Shown here: one piece after another, positions 37,401 through 48,298 of the stretch
Position numbering within the stretch: the first letter of the stretch is position 1
Layout of the letters: each line of letters begins with the position of its first letter
Origin: Haliclystus octoradiatus
Lineage: Eukaryota > Cnidaria > Staurozoa > Stauromedusae > Haliclystidae
DNA: 64,000 nucleotides
Direction of reading: 5' to 3'
NCBI GenBank assembly: GCA_916610825.1
Contig: OU744450.1
Location: 25,132,850 to 25,196,849, forward strand
Translations under genes and position numbers: made by a program
The notes under the pieces: generated by a model
Databases searched by the model: none
The model's input: the letters and a program-made list of their open reading frames with translations, nothing else
What the model was told of the DNA's origin: nothing

Positions 37401-40400
37401 TCATGAACCAGTTCATGAACTGGTTCATGTAGTGTTCATGAACTCTTTGTGACTGTTCATGAACTGTTCATGAATCCACAAACAAATGTTCATGAACTGT
37501 TCATGTAAATTTTTATGAACTGTTCATAAATTGTCTGTGAGGATGTTTCACGAAACAGACTTACGATTTTCACAAAGCTTTCCTTCGAATCCAAGGCTAC
37601 ATTCACAGACAATGTCCCCTCCAACACATCGACCATTGTTTTCACAGATAATATCATCACATGGGTCAGAAATACAACCTTTAACGGGTAAAGGATTAAA
37701 TATTGAAGTTTGTTGACCAAGTGACATATCTACTGCTAAATCGTTGACTTTCAAATTCTTTAAACATCCAATGAAAGAGTTTGACACTGATGTTATTAGC
37801 GAGATAATTATATCGTTGGTATAGCCAAATGTAAAACCGTCCATATTTGTAATGGCAGAAGGGTTCGATAATGAAACTGATTCCTTGTTTATCATCATGA
37901 ATATTTCTGTTGATGATGATATTATTTTGATGTGATGCCATTGATCAATCTTTTGAACATCACCTACACAATAAGTAGAGATATTCAATGTACACTGAAA
38001 TCTGTATATAACAGCGAGCTACGAAAGGTATATAACTTGACCATAATAATAATAGACAGAGAATCAGACAGTCATATTTATTGCATTGAGCCCTATGCCT
38101 GATCAGTAAGACACAATATCAAATGGACCGTTATAGGCAGGTGACTTTTATATACAGGTTTGATTCAATTGAAAATACTATTTAGACATTGCAAGAGTGA
38201 CCACTATAGACAGGTGGCCGCTGTATAGGGGTGACCGCTATAACATGTTTGACAGTATAACCGTATTAACAACATTCAAAGTTGTTTCATCACTTGATGC
38301 TTCAATGGAAGATATTAAGTTTGGCAGGATATTATTAGATCATTTATTATGCCTTCATTGTCATGAATGGTTCAATGGTAAGCTGGTTGCACATAAATAG
38401 ATATCAGTATAATCCCTACCTGAGTGTATTTCTCTCTTTCCGCGGTTGTATATCGCAATTTTCAAAATGTTTTGACTGACATAAAACAGCAACTACAACA
38501 AAAGTCAAATTAAAGAACTAAAAAAAAAATAAATTAATTAAAAGTTTAACATTTTAGTATAAAAGATAGCGACAAAAAATCACAATTAAATTTTGTTTGA
38601 TGTTTCGACATTGCTGCTGTCATTATCAAGGTTAAAAGAAATTTTTTATGTGGTTTAAGTTAATGATATCATCAATTCGTAATTTTTCAACCAAACATTT
38701 TGTAAAAAGTAGGCCTATCATAATCTTATATTTTCGGTTTATCTTTTTTGTAGCAAAACAATGCACACTATTAAAAGAAGGATTTTCGCCTATTTGATTA
38801 CAATAGTTGCGGCTATATCATTTATAATAAATAAAATTGGAGATATTTTTCAATCTCAGTAAATCACCTGGGTATGCAGATTTTATTTTATTTTCATTGC
38901 TAGTATAGGCCTACAGACAGTGAAACCTGTATATAACAGCCAGCAACAAGGTGTAGATAAATTGACCATTATAGACAGGTGACCTTAATATACAGGTTTG
39001 ATTCAATAGAAAATTCAATTTTAGACATTGCAAGAGTGACCACTATAGACAGGTGGTCGCTGTATAGAGGTGACCATTATAGCAGGTTTGACTGTAATAT
39101 AAAATAGTTATTCTCTAAAATAGATAACATACCGACAAGGGAGATCCAATAAACATAATAAGACCATCAGACCTTCTAAGTAATAAATCGAATGAAAAAT
39201 GAGAAATTGTTCGTGCAACTTTGAAAGAACTTGATGTGAGACCGGTTGAGAATGAAACACTATCAAGGTGATTACATGTTTTCCCTTTGAAACCATTCTG
39301 ACATACACAGATGTAAGAAGACAATTGACTTTTACATTGGCCATTAACACAATGATTTGTTTGACAATAATCTTTTATAGTACAGCCGCCCAAATATGGT
39401 GGTTTAGTTGATGAAAGTGATAGGTCATTGAAGTCCAGATATGAGCCATTGAAAGACGCATTCTGGAAGAACAAAAACAATTACCACATACAATTGGAAG
39501 GTATGAAGTAGTCTTTGTGAAAATGACCATTAGTTCATGGTCGTTAAATTGCCTGAAGATGTGAATTGTTCATGAACTGCTTCATGAACTGTTCATTAAT
39601 GTCCATGAGATGTTCATGAACCCCAACGGAAATGTTCATAAATTTTTATAGAAGTTACAAACTATTCTAGAACTCACAAATTATTTTTACAGAAAATTTT
39701 GGCATTTTCGAAAGCTTGCGAACTGATCTACGAAGTGCTCATCACGTTGATGGACTGTTCCTAAACACTCCTGAAGTGTTCACGAACCAATAACCATTGG
39801 ATTGCCCTTGCGAAAAGATAAGTTGAGTTCATGAACTGTTCATGAACATCTTTTAAACAGTCCATGAACAGTTTATGAAAATGAAGCCATTCAATGTCCA
39901 TGAACTGTTTGCATAAAAGTGTTCACGAACTTGTGAATATTTTTGCAGGGATAAGCTTCAATTGAACAGTAGAATTTAGGCCTATAAACATTCGTACAGC
40001 TAGTAGTTAGTTTTGAGCACAAGGAATTCTGATTTAGGTAGTATGTGATATTTAGGCAGTATTTCATTGTTGGCGGATATCAAATTCAAATGATTGATTT
40101 TAGGATTGGATCGGATTTGAAGTGGTCAGTGTATTGATTCATTTTTTGAATTTGATTTAGGCCTATTATTTGTACATTCCAGCATTAAGGTTCTTCAGTT
40201 TCCTTGCAACTGGAAATTAATCTTATCAATGTAAATACACCCGCATAAATGTGTGCTCTCCTTCCTACATCTACACTACAAGTTTATAAAAATGTGTGGA
40301 TTATTTAAACATAAATCTATTTGATGTTTACATTTCTTTGATGCCTTGCAACTGCTTGGATTTTTTTGGCTTTCATGCGAAAAATTGTATAAATTCGAAT

Positions 40401-43400
40401 TTCGGGTCAAACCTACCTGAACACAGCATTGTATCCCGTTATCACTGAGCAGCTGATCGTTAACCAGTGCATTGCGCTGAGGAACATTTCCAATATATAT
40501 TGTAGGGTCTGAAGTTATATAATCTCCATTAAATGTCACTGATTGGGAACATCTTTTATTTTCACATGATTTCGAGACCAATGTGACATTCACAACGTTA
40601 GTAGTTTTATGAAAAAGCATAGTGATATTAATTACGTTTGACATATTTAAAGAATGTATGTGTAAATGCTGATTGCTAAAATGAGTTATACTTGATAAAA
40701 ATAGTTTGTTGTTAAATAGTTCAACTGCTACAAAGCGACGCCCAATCTGAAATTTCAAGAAAAATAATTAAATCAACTATTGTCAACAACTATTATCAGT
40801 CCTGTGAAAAAAAGCTCCTGTAGCTTATCAGGTTCTGAATAAATGATGATGATGATGATGATGATGAATAGCCAAATCCTATGAAATCAAGTAGATTCAA
40901 GCCAATGTCCTGTAAAATATTGATTTTGTAGTATAACTTTTCAGGTTTTCTAAATACACAATGGTGATTTCAAAGTGCGCAATGATATTGAAAGTACTGA
41001 TTTCAGCATGTCTTTAACATCAGACCTTTTAACCTGAGCATTGAAAAAATAGTTAGATTTTGAAATTCTTTATTCTGAGGATAAATTTGAGGGGGTATGG
41101 GGCAGTCTGGGAGCACTCCTACAAAACACTGTTTATGAGTAGTTCATGGTCAGTTCATGAACAGTTCAGGAAGATTGGGGCCATTTAATGCTCATGAGCT
41201 GTTCATGAACTTTTCATGCTTATTCATAAACTTTTTATAAACAGTCTGTGAATTGCCATGAAAAGTTCATTTTCTCATTTGTTCAAAATGGAAGGAAACA
41301 AAAATTAAGAATAAATTATTGCATATGTTGACATCTATGCTTGTAGTTAAACTTGGATGTCACATCCAATCTACATTCAACAACGAGAATAATCACATGG
41401 AGTATAAGTTAAGATGTTGAAGACCAATCTGTCACAAAGTGCGGGACCCTGGGAACAGGTTCCCAGAAGGCCAGCACAAAATTAGAAGGTTTCCAATTTT
41501 ATTATGATTATTTTCTTATTCAAAATTTATTATTTTTGGATTTTATATCTTTTATGTTTTGAAATCCATGCGACTTGCTTCAAAGTAAGACAAATTTCTG
41601 AAATCTTAAGATCAAATCTTCAAAACTATGAAGCATTATAAATTTAATCCCAGAAGGTTTACAATCGAACAACACAGTTCCCGGAAGATCAAAACTAATG
41701 TGACACCCTGTTGAAGACCAAATACATTATGACAGAGTTTATAGCCTACACAAAAAGTAAGGGCATTTGCTCAAGATTGAATTTTGCAGTGAGGGAGAAA
41801 GAGAAATCTGAGACCGTAAGATTATTTGTAAAAGTGTGAGACTGACAGTAAGTTAGTAAGACTTACAAGGTCTGTAAACAGTTTGAAATCCTAGATAATC
41901 TATTGTACTTACAAGTGGCAAATAAAGAATTACACCAGATTGCACCATCCATTCCAGAGTAAAAGTTAGATTAAAATTGCCATTTGGTACACTTAGAGAG
42001 ATATAGGTCTGACCATCAAATAAAACTGAGTTTATTTTATTGCAGAATGGGCCAAAGTAGGGAAAATCACACTTGCAAAATGCCCCATCTGAAATGGGAA
42101 ACACATCAATATTGAATTACTGATAGCCCCTAAAAAAAAGTTGACGAGTTCATGAACAATTAATGAACATGAAATTGTGCGACAGCTTAAAATTGGGAAA
42201 CATCATGTTCATGAACATGTTAACATTTTTATTAAATGCATTGATCAGCGCACCATGTTGGCTCAAAGTGTGAATTATGTACAAACCGTGTACATACAAA
42301 GCTGAGTGAAACTGTACGCTGATTGCTATAATCATAGGTGGTAAAAGGAGTTTGCCTATATCTTCTCGTGTGTCTGTTATTACGAATGTATATTCTGTTA
42401 CGTTCTAGTATAGTGAAACGTTCATTGAAATTAAGAAAGCCTACGAAGCAATTATAGGACTGATTTAAACATTGAACATATGTTTTCAACCACAAAAATA
42501 TATTTAAATTCAATAATTGAATAGACCTACCTTTAGTAGCAACGCAGCTACTATTATTTTGACAAGGGTTGAATGGATATTTGCAAACATTCAGATCAAT
42601 TTCACAGAGTCTTCCGCTGGTGTCTTTCAGACAATTACAAGTGAAACTAAGAAAAACATATATAGAAGCGATCAATAGCTCAAAAAGTCATGATCTATAA
42701 CAGCTAGATACTTTTATCGTTATAGAATAGAGGTCTGTGTCGGATTGGATTGGGCATTACCCCTGCGAAAACAGTTCAGGAGTTCATGAACAGTTCATGA
42801 ACAGTTCATGAACAGTTCATGAACATTAAATGGCCCCAAATTTTCATGAACTGTTCATGAACTGTTTGCGAACTCCTTTTAAGACACAGACAGTTCATGA
42901 ACAGTTCATGAACAGTTCACGAATAGTTCATGAAAATTTGGGGCCATTTAACGTTATGAACTGTTCATGAACTGTTCATGAACTGTTCATGAACTCCTGA
43001 ACTGTTTTCGCAGGGGTAGTAATCCAAATGTTTGCAAAGCATTTTTAATCCAAATCTGATTCGATCTGAATGTGTTTTATTTTTATTTCAAAAAAATTCA
43101 AAATATCTGGCTTCTGCATTGAGGATTTCCCCTGTGAAAAACAGTTCAGAGGTTCATGAACAGTTTGACATGAACGTTAAATCGTTCCAATTTTCCTGAA
43201 CTGTTCATGAACCCTCACAGACAGTTCATGAACAGTTCATGAAAATTTTGGGCCATTTAACGTTCATGAACTGTTCATGAACTCCTGAAATGTTTTCGCA
43301 GGGGTACTGATTTTCAATATTGCTGAAGTGACCACTAAATACGGATGGCTGCTATATAAACATAAATATTAAAGCAGGTTTCCTTGTTTATTGTACAGCA

Positions 43401-45931
43401 AACATGCCATTTAACAGCATCGATATTATATCTAAATAAATTGACCGCTATAGACAGGTAGCCTTCATAATTCATTTACAAGGTTGATTTAATGAAATAA
43501 TGATTTTTGATTAAATTTTGAAATAATGATTAATTATCAGGCATACCCATATGAAAATAGTTCATGAATTATGTTAAACGATCCATTTTTCATGAATTGT
43601 TCATGAACTGTTATGAACTATAAGGTGTTCATGAACACATCATAAAAGTCTTTATAGTGCATTAACTGTTTATGAGGAGTTCAGGAGGTTTACGAAAAGT
43701 TCATGAAGTTCATGAACTCAAATTGTTTTGCATCTATGGGTGGAATGGTCCCTATTCACAAATTGCCATTATATACATTATATAGAGGTTGTTTAACTTA
43801 TCATTAGTAAATCTTACTTGTTGAATGTTGGTATGCATGTTGCATTGTTATGACATGGACTGTGATGAAGACATAAATCAATCACAGTATCGCAATAAAT
43901 GCCAGTATAACCAGGATCACAATCACATGTATATGCATCGATACCATCAATACATCGGCCATGTTTAGAACAATGATTAATTGGATATAAACAATCATCA
44001 ATGTTGATTTCACAGTGTTGCCCTTAAAACGAATCACATAGTAGACATTGTATCTATAGCTACTTTTTTTTGGGATTTATCATTTATCCACAAACCGGGT
44101 AAGCTTGTAGCTTTTTTTCACCAGGGTGGTTGGTTAATTTGTTAGTACTTTTGAAGCTTGTGTGCGTTTAATAGCCGGATGCCCTTCCTGACGCCAACCT
44201 ATAGTGCTCCAGCCAGGGATTGAACCCGAGACCCTGCGGGCCGTGGTCCAACGCTCTAGCCACTACACCAAGACCGCACATTAGTTAATTGTAATGTAAA
44301 TAAAAATTATGAATGAATACATTTTTATTAATAAATTCTTACTTATTTAATTTGAGATCAATGACAGCAATAAAAGAGACATGATTGGCAATATTTCGTT
44401 ATCTTCATAATAACATCGTCAGGCAAAGAGAGTGATGATGGAAATTTACAAAATATATAGAGAGAAAATAGCTAATTAGCATAATACAAATCATATAATG
44501 TAAAAAATTTTAACAAAAGAGTGCTAAAAAGAGAATTAAATTGAGAGAATTAGTGAGTGAGAGAATTAATTTTTATTCTGAAAGTGAAAAATAGCATAGG
44601 CCTAGCCATCTAATTCTCTAGGCGCTTCTCACACGATCAATGTCTACACACAATGGGAAGCGATGGGGAAGCACCAAACACTTTCATGAACTGTTCATGA
44701 ACTTCTGAACTGTTTTCGCAGGGGTAGAATCAAAACATGGGACGTTTCGTGTCAAAATCAACATTTAAATGAAATTTTGGATTTTGTTTTATTTGACTAT
44801 CCAATTAATAATTTTAATTTATTTTCAAATCATCAATTTGATTTCATTTGCAACGACTCTATCTCATTTTATATATAGAAATAAGTTTCAATTTGTAATA
44901 ATTTCCCACCTCTTTCCGCCAAACTGTACAATTGGATGTTTCCCGATTCTTGATTCTGACACGAAACGTCACATATGTCAAAACTTAGACATTGTGTAGT
45001 CTGTCTGAATTTTCTTTTCATTTCTATGTCCATTTTTATGCATTTGAACTACTTAAGAAGGGTTTGACTATAAAATTATTGCCCCTGTGAAACACTATTC
45101 AGGAGTTCATGAACAGTTCATTAGCAGTCCATGAACGTTAGTGGCACTAGAATTTCATGAGCTGTTCATGAAATCCTGAATTGTTTTTTGCAGACATTAC
45201 TGCCGATAGTGTCCTGCTGTGATTGCATTGTTTGGTTGAGTACAATAATAGGGTTTCACTAAAATAGAAAATATGTACAGTCAAACCTGTTATAACAGTC
45301 ACCTCTATACAGCGGTCTCCTGTCTATAGTGGTCACTCTTGATGTGTCAAAAATAGTATTTTCTAATGAATCAAACCTGTATATAAAGGCCACCTGTCTA
45401 TAGTGGTCAATTTATCTACCTCTCTTAGCTGGCCTTTATATACAGGTTTCACTGTAGCCTACATAAGATAATGAAATCGAATGAATGACACATTGAACTA
45501 TTACGGTATGAAGTGAACAATAATTAGGCATAACTATAAATTTGTTGCTAATTAATGGTTATAAAAGTAGCTATTTTACTAGCCTATTAGTTCAAACGAA
45601 ATGATCAAAGTAGAAAGCCAATATTCTAACACATGCAATCTGGCCTTCCTAATATGAATGTAAAATGATTTCAGATGTGCAATAAAAATCCAAAATAACT
45701 AATGCTTACCTTTGAAACCAGACAAACAATAACAGAGATATGAGCTATCATAACTTCGGCATATTCCACCATTTCGACATGGATTAATTTGACAATAATT
45801 GACAATTATTTCCTGGTTAATCATTGGCCCAGAAATTATATCTCCTTGGTCATCTCGAACCCTTCTTAATGATACAGCTATTTGTATCAACAGCAAACAA
45901 ATAACCAAATACGATGGCCATTGCTTGGAAC
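31427..45931 (-). CDS. CRB: Crumbs apical polarity protein (5' end not resolved)
   Basis: Exons found: 45710-45931, 43818-44022, 42531-42646, 41913-42088, 40417-40746, 39133-39462, 37565-37994, 36367-36573, 35629-35826 and 31427-35448, all in phase, giving at least 2078 aa. Order: hydrophobic leader (YLVICLLLIQIAV), about four EGF-like domains, then three laminin-G domains separated by single EGFs (CQTNHC... and CISDPCDD...), then a 4-kb final exon with some thirty EGFs, many with calcium-binding D-[IV]-N-EC starts. A transmembrane helix (ETLLSVLLFGILLICSIITVLF) precedes a 38-residue tail with a FERM-binding-like GNYKPS and the C-terminal PDZ ligand EERLV (ERLI in fly and vertebrates). Crumbs is an apical membrane protein that binds PALS1/Stardust and FERM proteins to set epithelial polarity. 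The first listed exon lacks an in-frame ATG, so an upstream exon is missing. Confidence 0.93.
33270..33745 (-). repeat. Recent tandem EGF amplification in Crumbs
   Basis: Four consecutive EGF units of 114 bp and parts of their neighbours are almost identical, each with MNPCLNGGSC[VA]NTNGSY and LCNGTGYYG[VI]DCS. Surrounding EGFs are much more diverged, so these arose by recent unit duplication within the exon. Confidence 0.85.
36108..36308. mobile_element. Fold-back TTCATGAAC element (family P), copy 1
   Basis: Starts CCCCTGCGAAATACAGTTCAGGAG and ends CCTGGGCTGTTTTTTTACAGGG. The interior is made of TTCATGAAC-type palindromes. It lies in a Crumbs intron. Confidence 0.75.
36667..36885. mobile_element. 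Family-P element, copy 2 (duplicated block)
   Basis: Starts CCCCTGCGAGAAAAG at 36695 and ends TTTTTTTCGCAGGGG at 36885. Positions 36667-36860 are a near-identical duplicate of 37312-37505. Confidence 0.85.
37250..37540. mobile_element. Family-P elements, copies 3-4
   Basis: A short start (CCCCTGCGAAAAACAG) at about 37251 is followed by the duplicated block 37312-37505 and an altered end. All lie in the same Crumbs intron. Confidence 0.75.
37993..38261. mobile_element. Family-T MITE overlapping a Crumbs splice acceptor
   Basis: Starts CACTGAAATCTGTATATAAC directly after TA and ends ATGTTTGACAGTATA; carries the family interior plus an inserted stretch (about 38050-38120). Read on the minus strand its end is GATTTCAG|TG, and the AG is the acceptor of the Crumbs exon 37565-37994. 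Confidence 0.75.
38918..39094. mobile_element. Family-T MITE in Crumbs intron
   Basis: CAGTGAAACCTGTATATAAC at the start and GCAGGTTTGACTG at the end, TA following. Same interior as 17830-18011. Confidence 0.82.
39530..39955. mobile_element. Diverged family-P fold-back sequence
   Basis: Many TTCATGAAC and related blocks, with GCCCTTGCGAAAA near 39806 and TTTTTGCAGGG near 39940 marking degraded ends. Confidence 0.6.
40795..40868 (+). repeat. LINE 3' terminus with GAT microsatellite
   Basis: CAGTCCTGTGAAAAAAAGC then TAGCTTATCAGG, TGAATAAATGATGATGATG. The same tail follows the LINE fragment at 8930-9005, so this is the 3' stub of the same LINE family inserted in a Crumbs intron. Confidence 0.7.
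41118..41275. mobile_element. Family-P fold-back fragment
   Basis: CTCCTACAAAACACTG start, several TTCATGAAC blocks, GGGGCCATTTAATG in the middle; the right end is eroded. Confidence 0.55.
42760..43016. mobile_element. Family-P fold-back element, best full copy
   Basis: Starts CCCCTGCGAAAACAGTTCAG and ends with its complement CTGAACTGTTTTCGCAGGGG. TA is found on both sides. Both arms consist of repeated GTTCATGAACA units, with a TTAAATGGCCCCAAATTTTC block in each arm, so the DNA can fold almost end to end. Confidence 0.88.
43129..43304. mobile_element. Family-P fold-back element
   Basis: CCCCTGTGAAAAACAGTTCAG at the left and TGAAATGTTTTCGCAGGGG at the right, with TTCATGAAC arms. Confidence 0.8.
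43545..43740. mobile_element. Diverged family-P fragment
   Basis: Blocks of TTCATGAAC variants; termini not preserved. It lies upstream of the second resolved Crumbs exon in minus-strand order. Confidence 0.5.
44110..44282 (-). repeat. tRNA-derived SINE, second type
   Basis: On the minus strand: GTCTTGGTGTAGTGGCTAGAG (A box) and GGTCTCGGGTTCAATCCC (B box), then a body ending TTAACCAACCACCCTGGTGA. A sister copy is at 59205-59378. Confidence 0.75.
44680..44727. mobile_element. Family-P right end only
   Basis: TTTCATGAACTGTTCATGAAC then CTGTTTTCGCAGGGGTA. Confidence 0.65.
45083..45197. mobile_element. Short family-P element
   Basis: CCCCTGTGAAACACTATTCAGGAG start and CCTGAATTGTTTTTTGCAG end; only about 115 bp, with one TTCATGAAC run per arm. 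Confidence 0.7.
45278..45454. mobile_element. Family-T MITE, TA-flanked
   Basis: CAGTCAAACCTGTTATAACAG start, ACAGGTTTCACTG end, TA on both sides. It lies just 5' of the first resolved Crumbs exon 45710-45931 in plus coordinates, i.e. in the next intron. Confidence 0.85.
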
Positions 45932-48298
45932 CTTTTATGTATTAAAACAAGCATGATACATCAACATATTTAACATAACAGATTGTATTTGTAATAGCAT
46001 CAATACTCACTTCTGAAACTATTAACTAGCATTGGCTGGTATTATCTGGACTAAAAGTGCAATCAGCCCTGACGATACCTAATTGCTTTTTCTAACGTAT
46101 TTAATACTAAATATTTTCTAACTTATAAGTACAACTCTGATGGATATACAAATCGTATCACCATGCGCTGACAATTAGGCTAGCTGGTTGCCGATTATAT
46201 TGATCAGGGAAAAAGTAGTCAGCCAAATGTTTGTAGGCTCTGCAGAAAAGATTTAGACCTATCATGTTGCGTATGTATCTAGCGTTAGAGCTGGTGCCAT
46301 GTCATACAGAATTACTTTGGTATAGCGTCAGGGTCCGACAAAAGTAGGAATCCTACAATCCTAGATTCCGGAAGGTTTCAAGCAAATTCAGAAGGAAAAT
46401 GATATTTATATCATTTATAGGTCAAACATTCGCATAAAAATTCAAAAGATAATGTTAGAATACCTCTAGGATCCTAGAAGGCTGAAACTTTTGTTGGACC
46501 CTGTGTAACATAATTAGAATACCTAAATGGTGGGAAAATCACTATGCTTGGTTGGCTATCCTACAATTAGACCCAAGTCTGATACTCTATTCTGAAACTA
46601 AATACCATATTGCAACAGCAGTTCCAGTTTCAGAAGAAATGGAATAAGCCAAATAGGGAACTAGGCCTATCTTTTGATTCTAGATGGAAAAGTTTGTTGC
46701 TCAGGCAAGCAGTACATAAGCCATATATCCCTCTGTAGGAATTCAACTAATTTTAATAAACCTCAGGTGCGTAAAATGGCAAATTGTAATTATTCAATCT
46801 AGAGTTAATCCCCATCTTCAATGGGATAATAATAGGCTAATAATAAAACATATTCATATTATCTATTAGGTTTATAGTATTTTTGGGAAAAGTTTCAATC
46901 AAAATAGTTATTGCATTGTGATTATAGATAAAAGAAATAGGAAAATTGAAAACATAGGCTCTAGGCGGAGAGGGCTACTGTATCTACCTTACAACTATAA
47001 TCCAACCTAGGTGGTTGATTGACTACACAAGAATAATAGCTAGAATGCATGCACAAGAGTAAAATCATAGATGAGATGCTAAAAGCTTTATAGCCTACCT
47101 AATTGTTGCCACATAAATAATACTATTACAGGAATCCAATGTGGACACAAGAAGAAATGAATCCTTTACAAAATTCACAAATATCTTCCTTTATCATCAC
47201 CCATCTTTGCAACAAAAATTGTACTTTTTGTAAACATACAATCGTCTTTAAAGTTTTTGAGCTTTGATTTCCATAATTTCAACCCTTTGTTTCGACCTAG
47301 AAAACGTGCTTATAGTCAATTTGAAAGGGATTTCAAAATGCTTGAAGATGATAACAATTCCATAAAACATTCGTAGAGTGAAACATCTTTGATTTCTCAT
47401 TCCATTGTGGAATAGCTTTGAAGTTTGTGGGTATCAATTGCTTGGTTGTCATGGTGCATTTGATTCAAATAGCAAAAAGATGTCAATCAAAGTAAGCCCG
47501 CCATTGTATTCTTTGCAAAATGAACAACATCATTTCTTCTTACGCATTTTTCCACAGAAATTTGCTGAAATGAAACTGTATTTCATCAGCTTGTCAAATC
47601 GGTATATGATGATACTCCTGGCATTTCAAAGACGTCATGCAGATGAAGATTATTTACGCTGCGGCTAGCATAATTTGTGAGTAAAAGTCCGACCGTTCCA
47701 CTTCTTGGCATTTGCTTGATTCAGCTTCGGATCTCAGGTTGGGGCCACGACAAAAAAGATGTATTTTGGTCCAATAAAACTGCATTGGTTTCATTCAGGC
47801 ATTTAGGCTGCTTGTATAAACTGGAACGATATTATTTCTACAACAGCACTGGTTAGAATTAGAACTTCGTTATGTAAAAAGTGAGTGAAAGTTTAAACCA
47901 AAACAGCTACTATGAGCTCTAAATGGGGCAAATGGGGAAATTATATGGGGCTTCCTCACATTCCACCATCCTCCACATTAATTTGTGCTGCCAATGTGAC
48001 ACCCGTGACTCTTCGAAAAGACACAGCTGGAATTCAATCTTGTCCGCAGCCATGTTTTTATGTTGAATGTTCAGAAAGCAGTGTTGTAATTTTCTTCAAT
48101 ATTATACAGTTATCATAATTAGACTTATTTGACTGGTATATTTGGATTCTATTTGTGGATGTTTAAATACTGGATGTAAGCTAATTGAAGGCGGATATAA
48201 TTTTACTGGGGCACATGTTATTTCTGTTTCATAAGTTGGAAAGTGCTTCTCAGCAACGACGTTCAACTTGATTTTAGAGGGATTTTTAACTGAATATC
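45932..48298. other. Intergenic or 5' region between divergent Crumbs and Dok genes
   Basis: The missing first exon of Crumbs and the promoters of both genes should be here. Apart from an inverted-repeat element at about 46325-46505, I see no reliable coding sequence; the open frames at 47405 and 47912 have no splice or family support. Confidence 0.45.
46325..46505. mobile_element. MITE with CAGGGTCCGACAAAAG ends (family G)
   Basis: Left end CAGGGTCCGACAAAAGTAGG and right end ACTTTTGTTGGACCCTG are inverted repeats. The interior has GAATCCTA...CTAGATTCC and CTCTAGGATCCTAGAAGG. Related copies lie at 50125-50295 and 55553-55730. Confidence 0.75.

Noticed and set aside
47405-48118. Two plus-strand frames upstream of the Dok start
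   Set aside because: No homology signal, no splice phase continuity with the PH exon; they could be 5' UTR at most.
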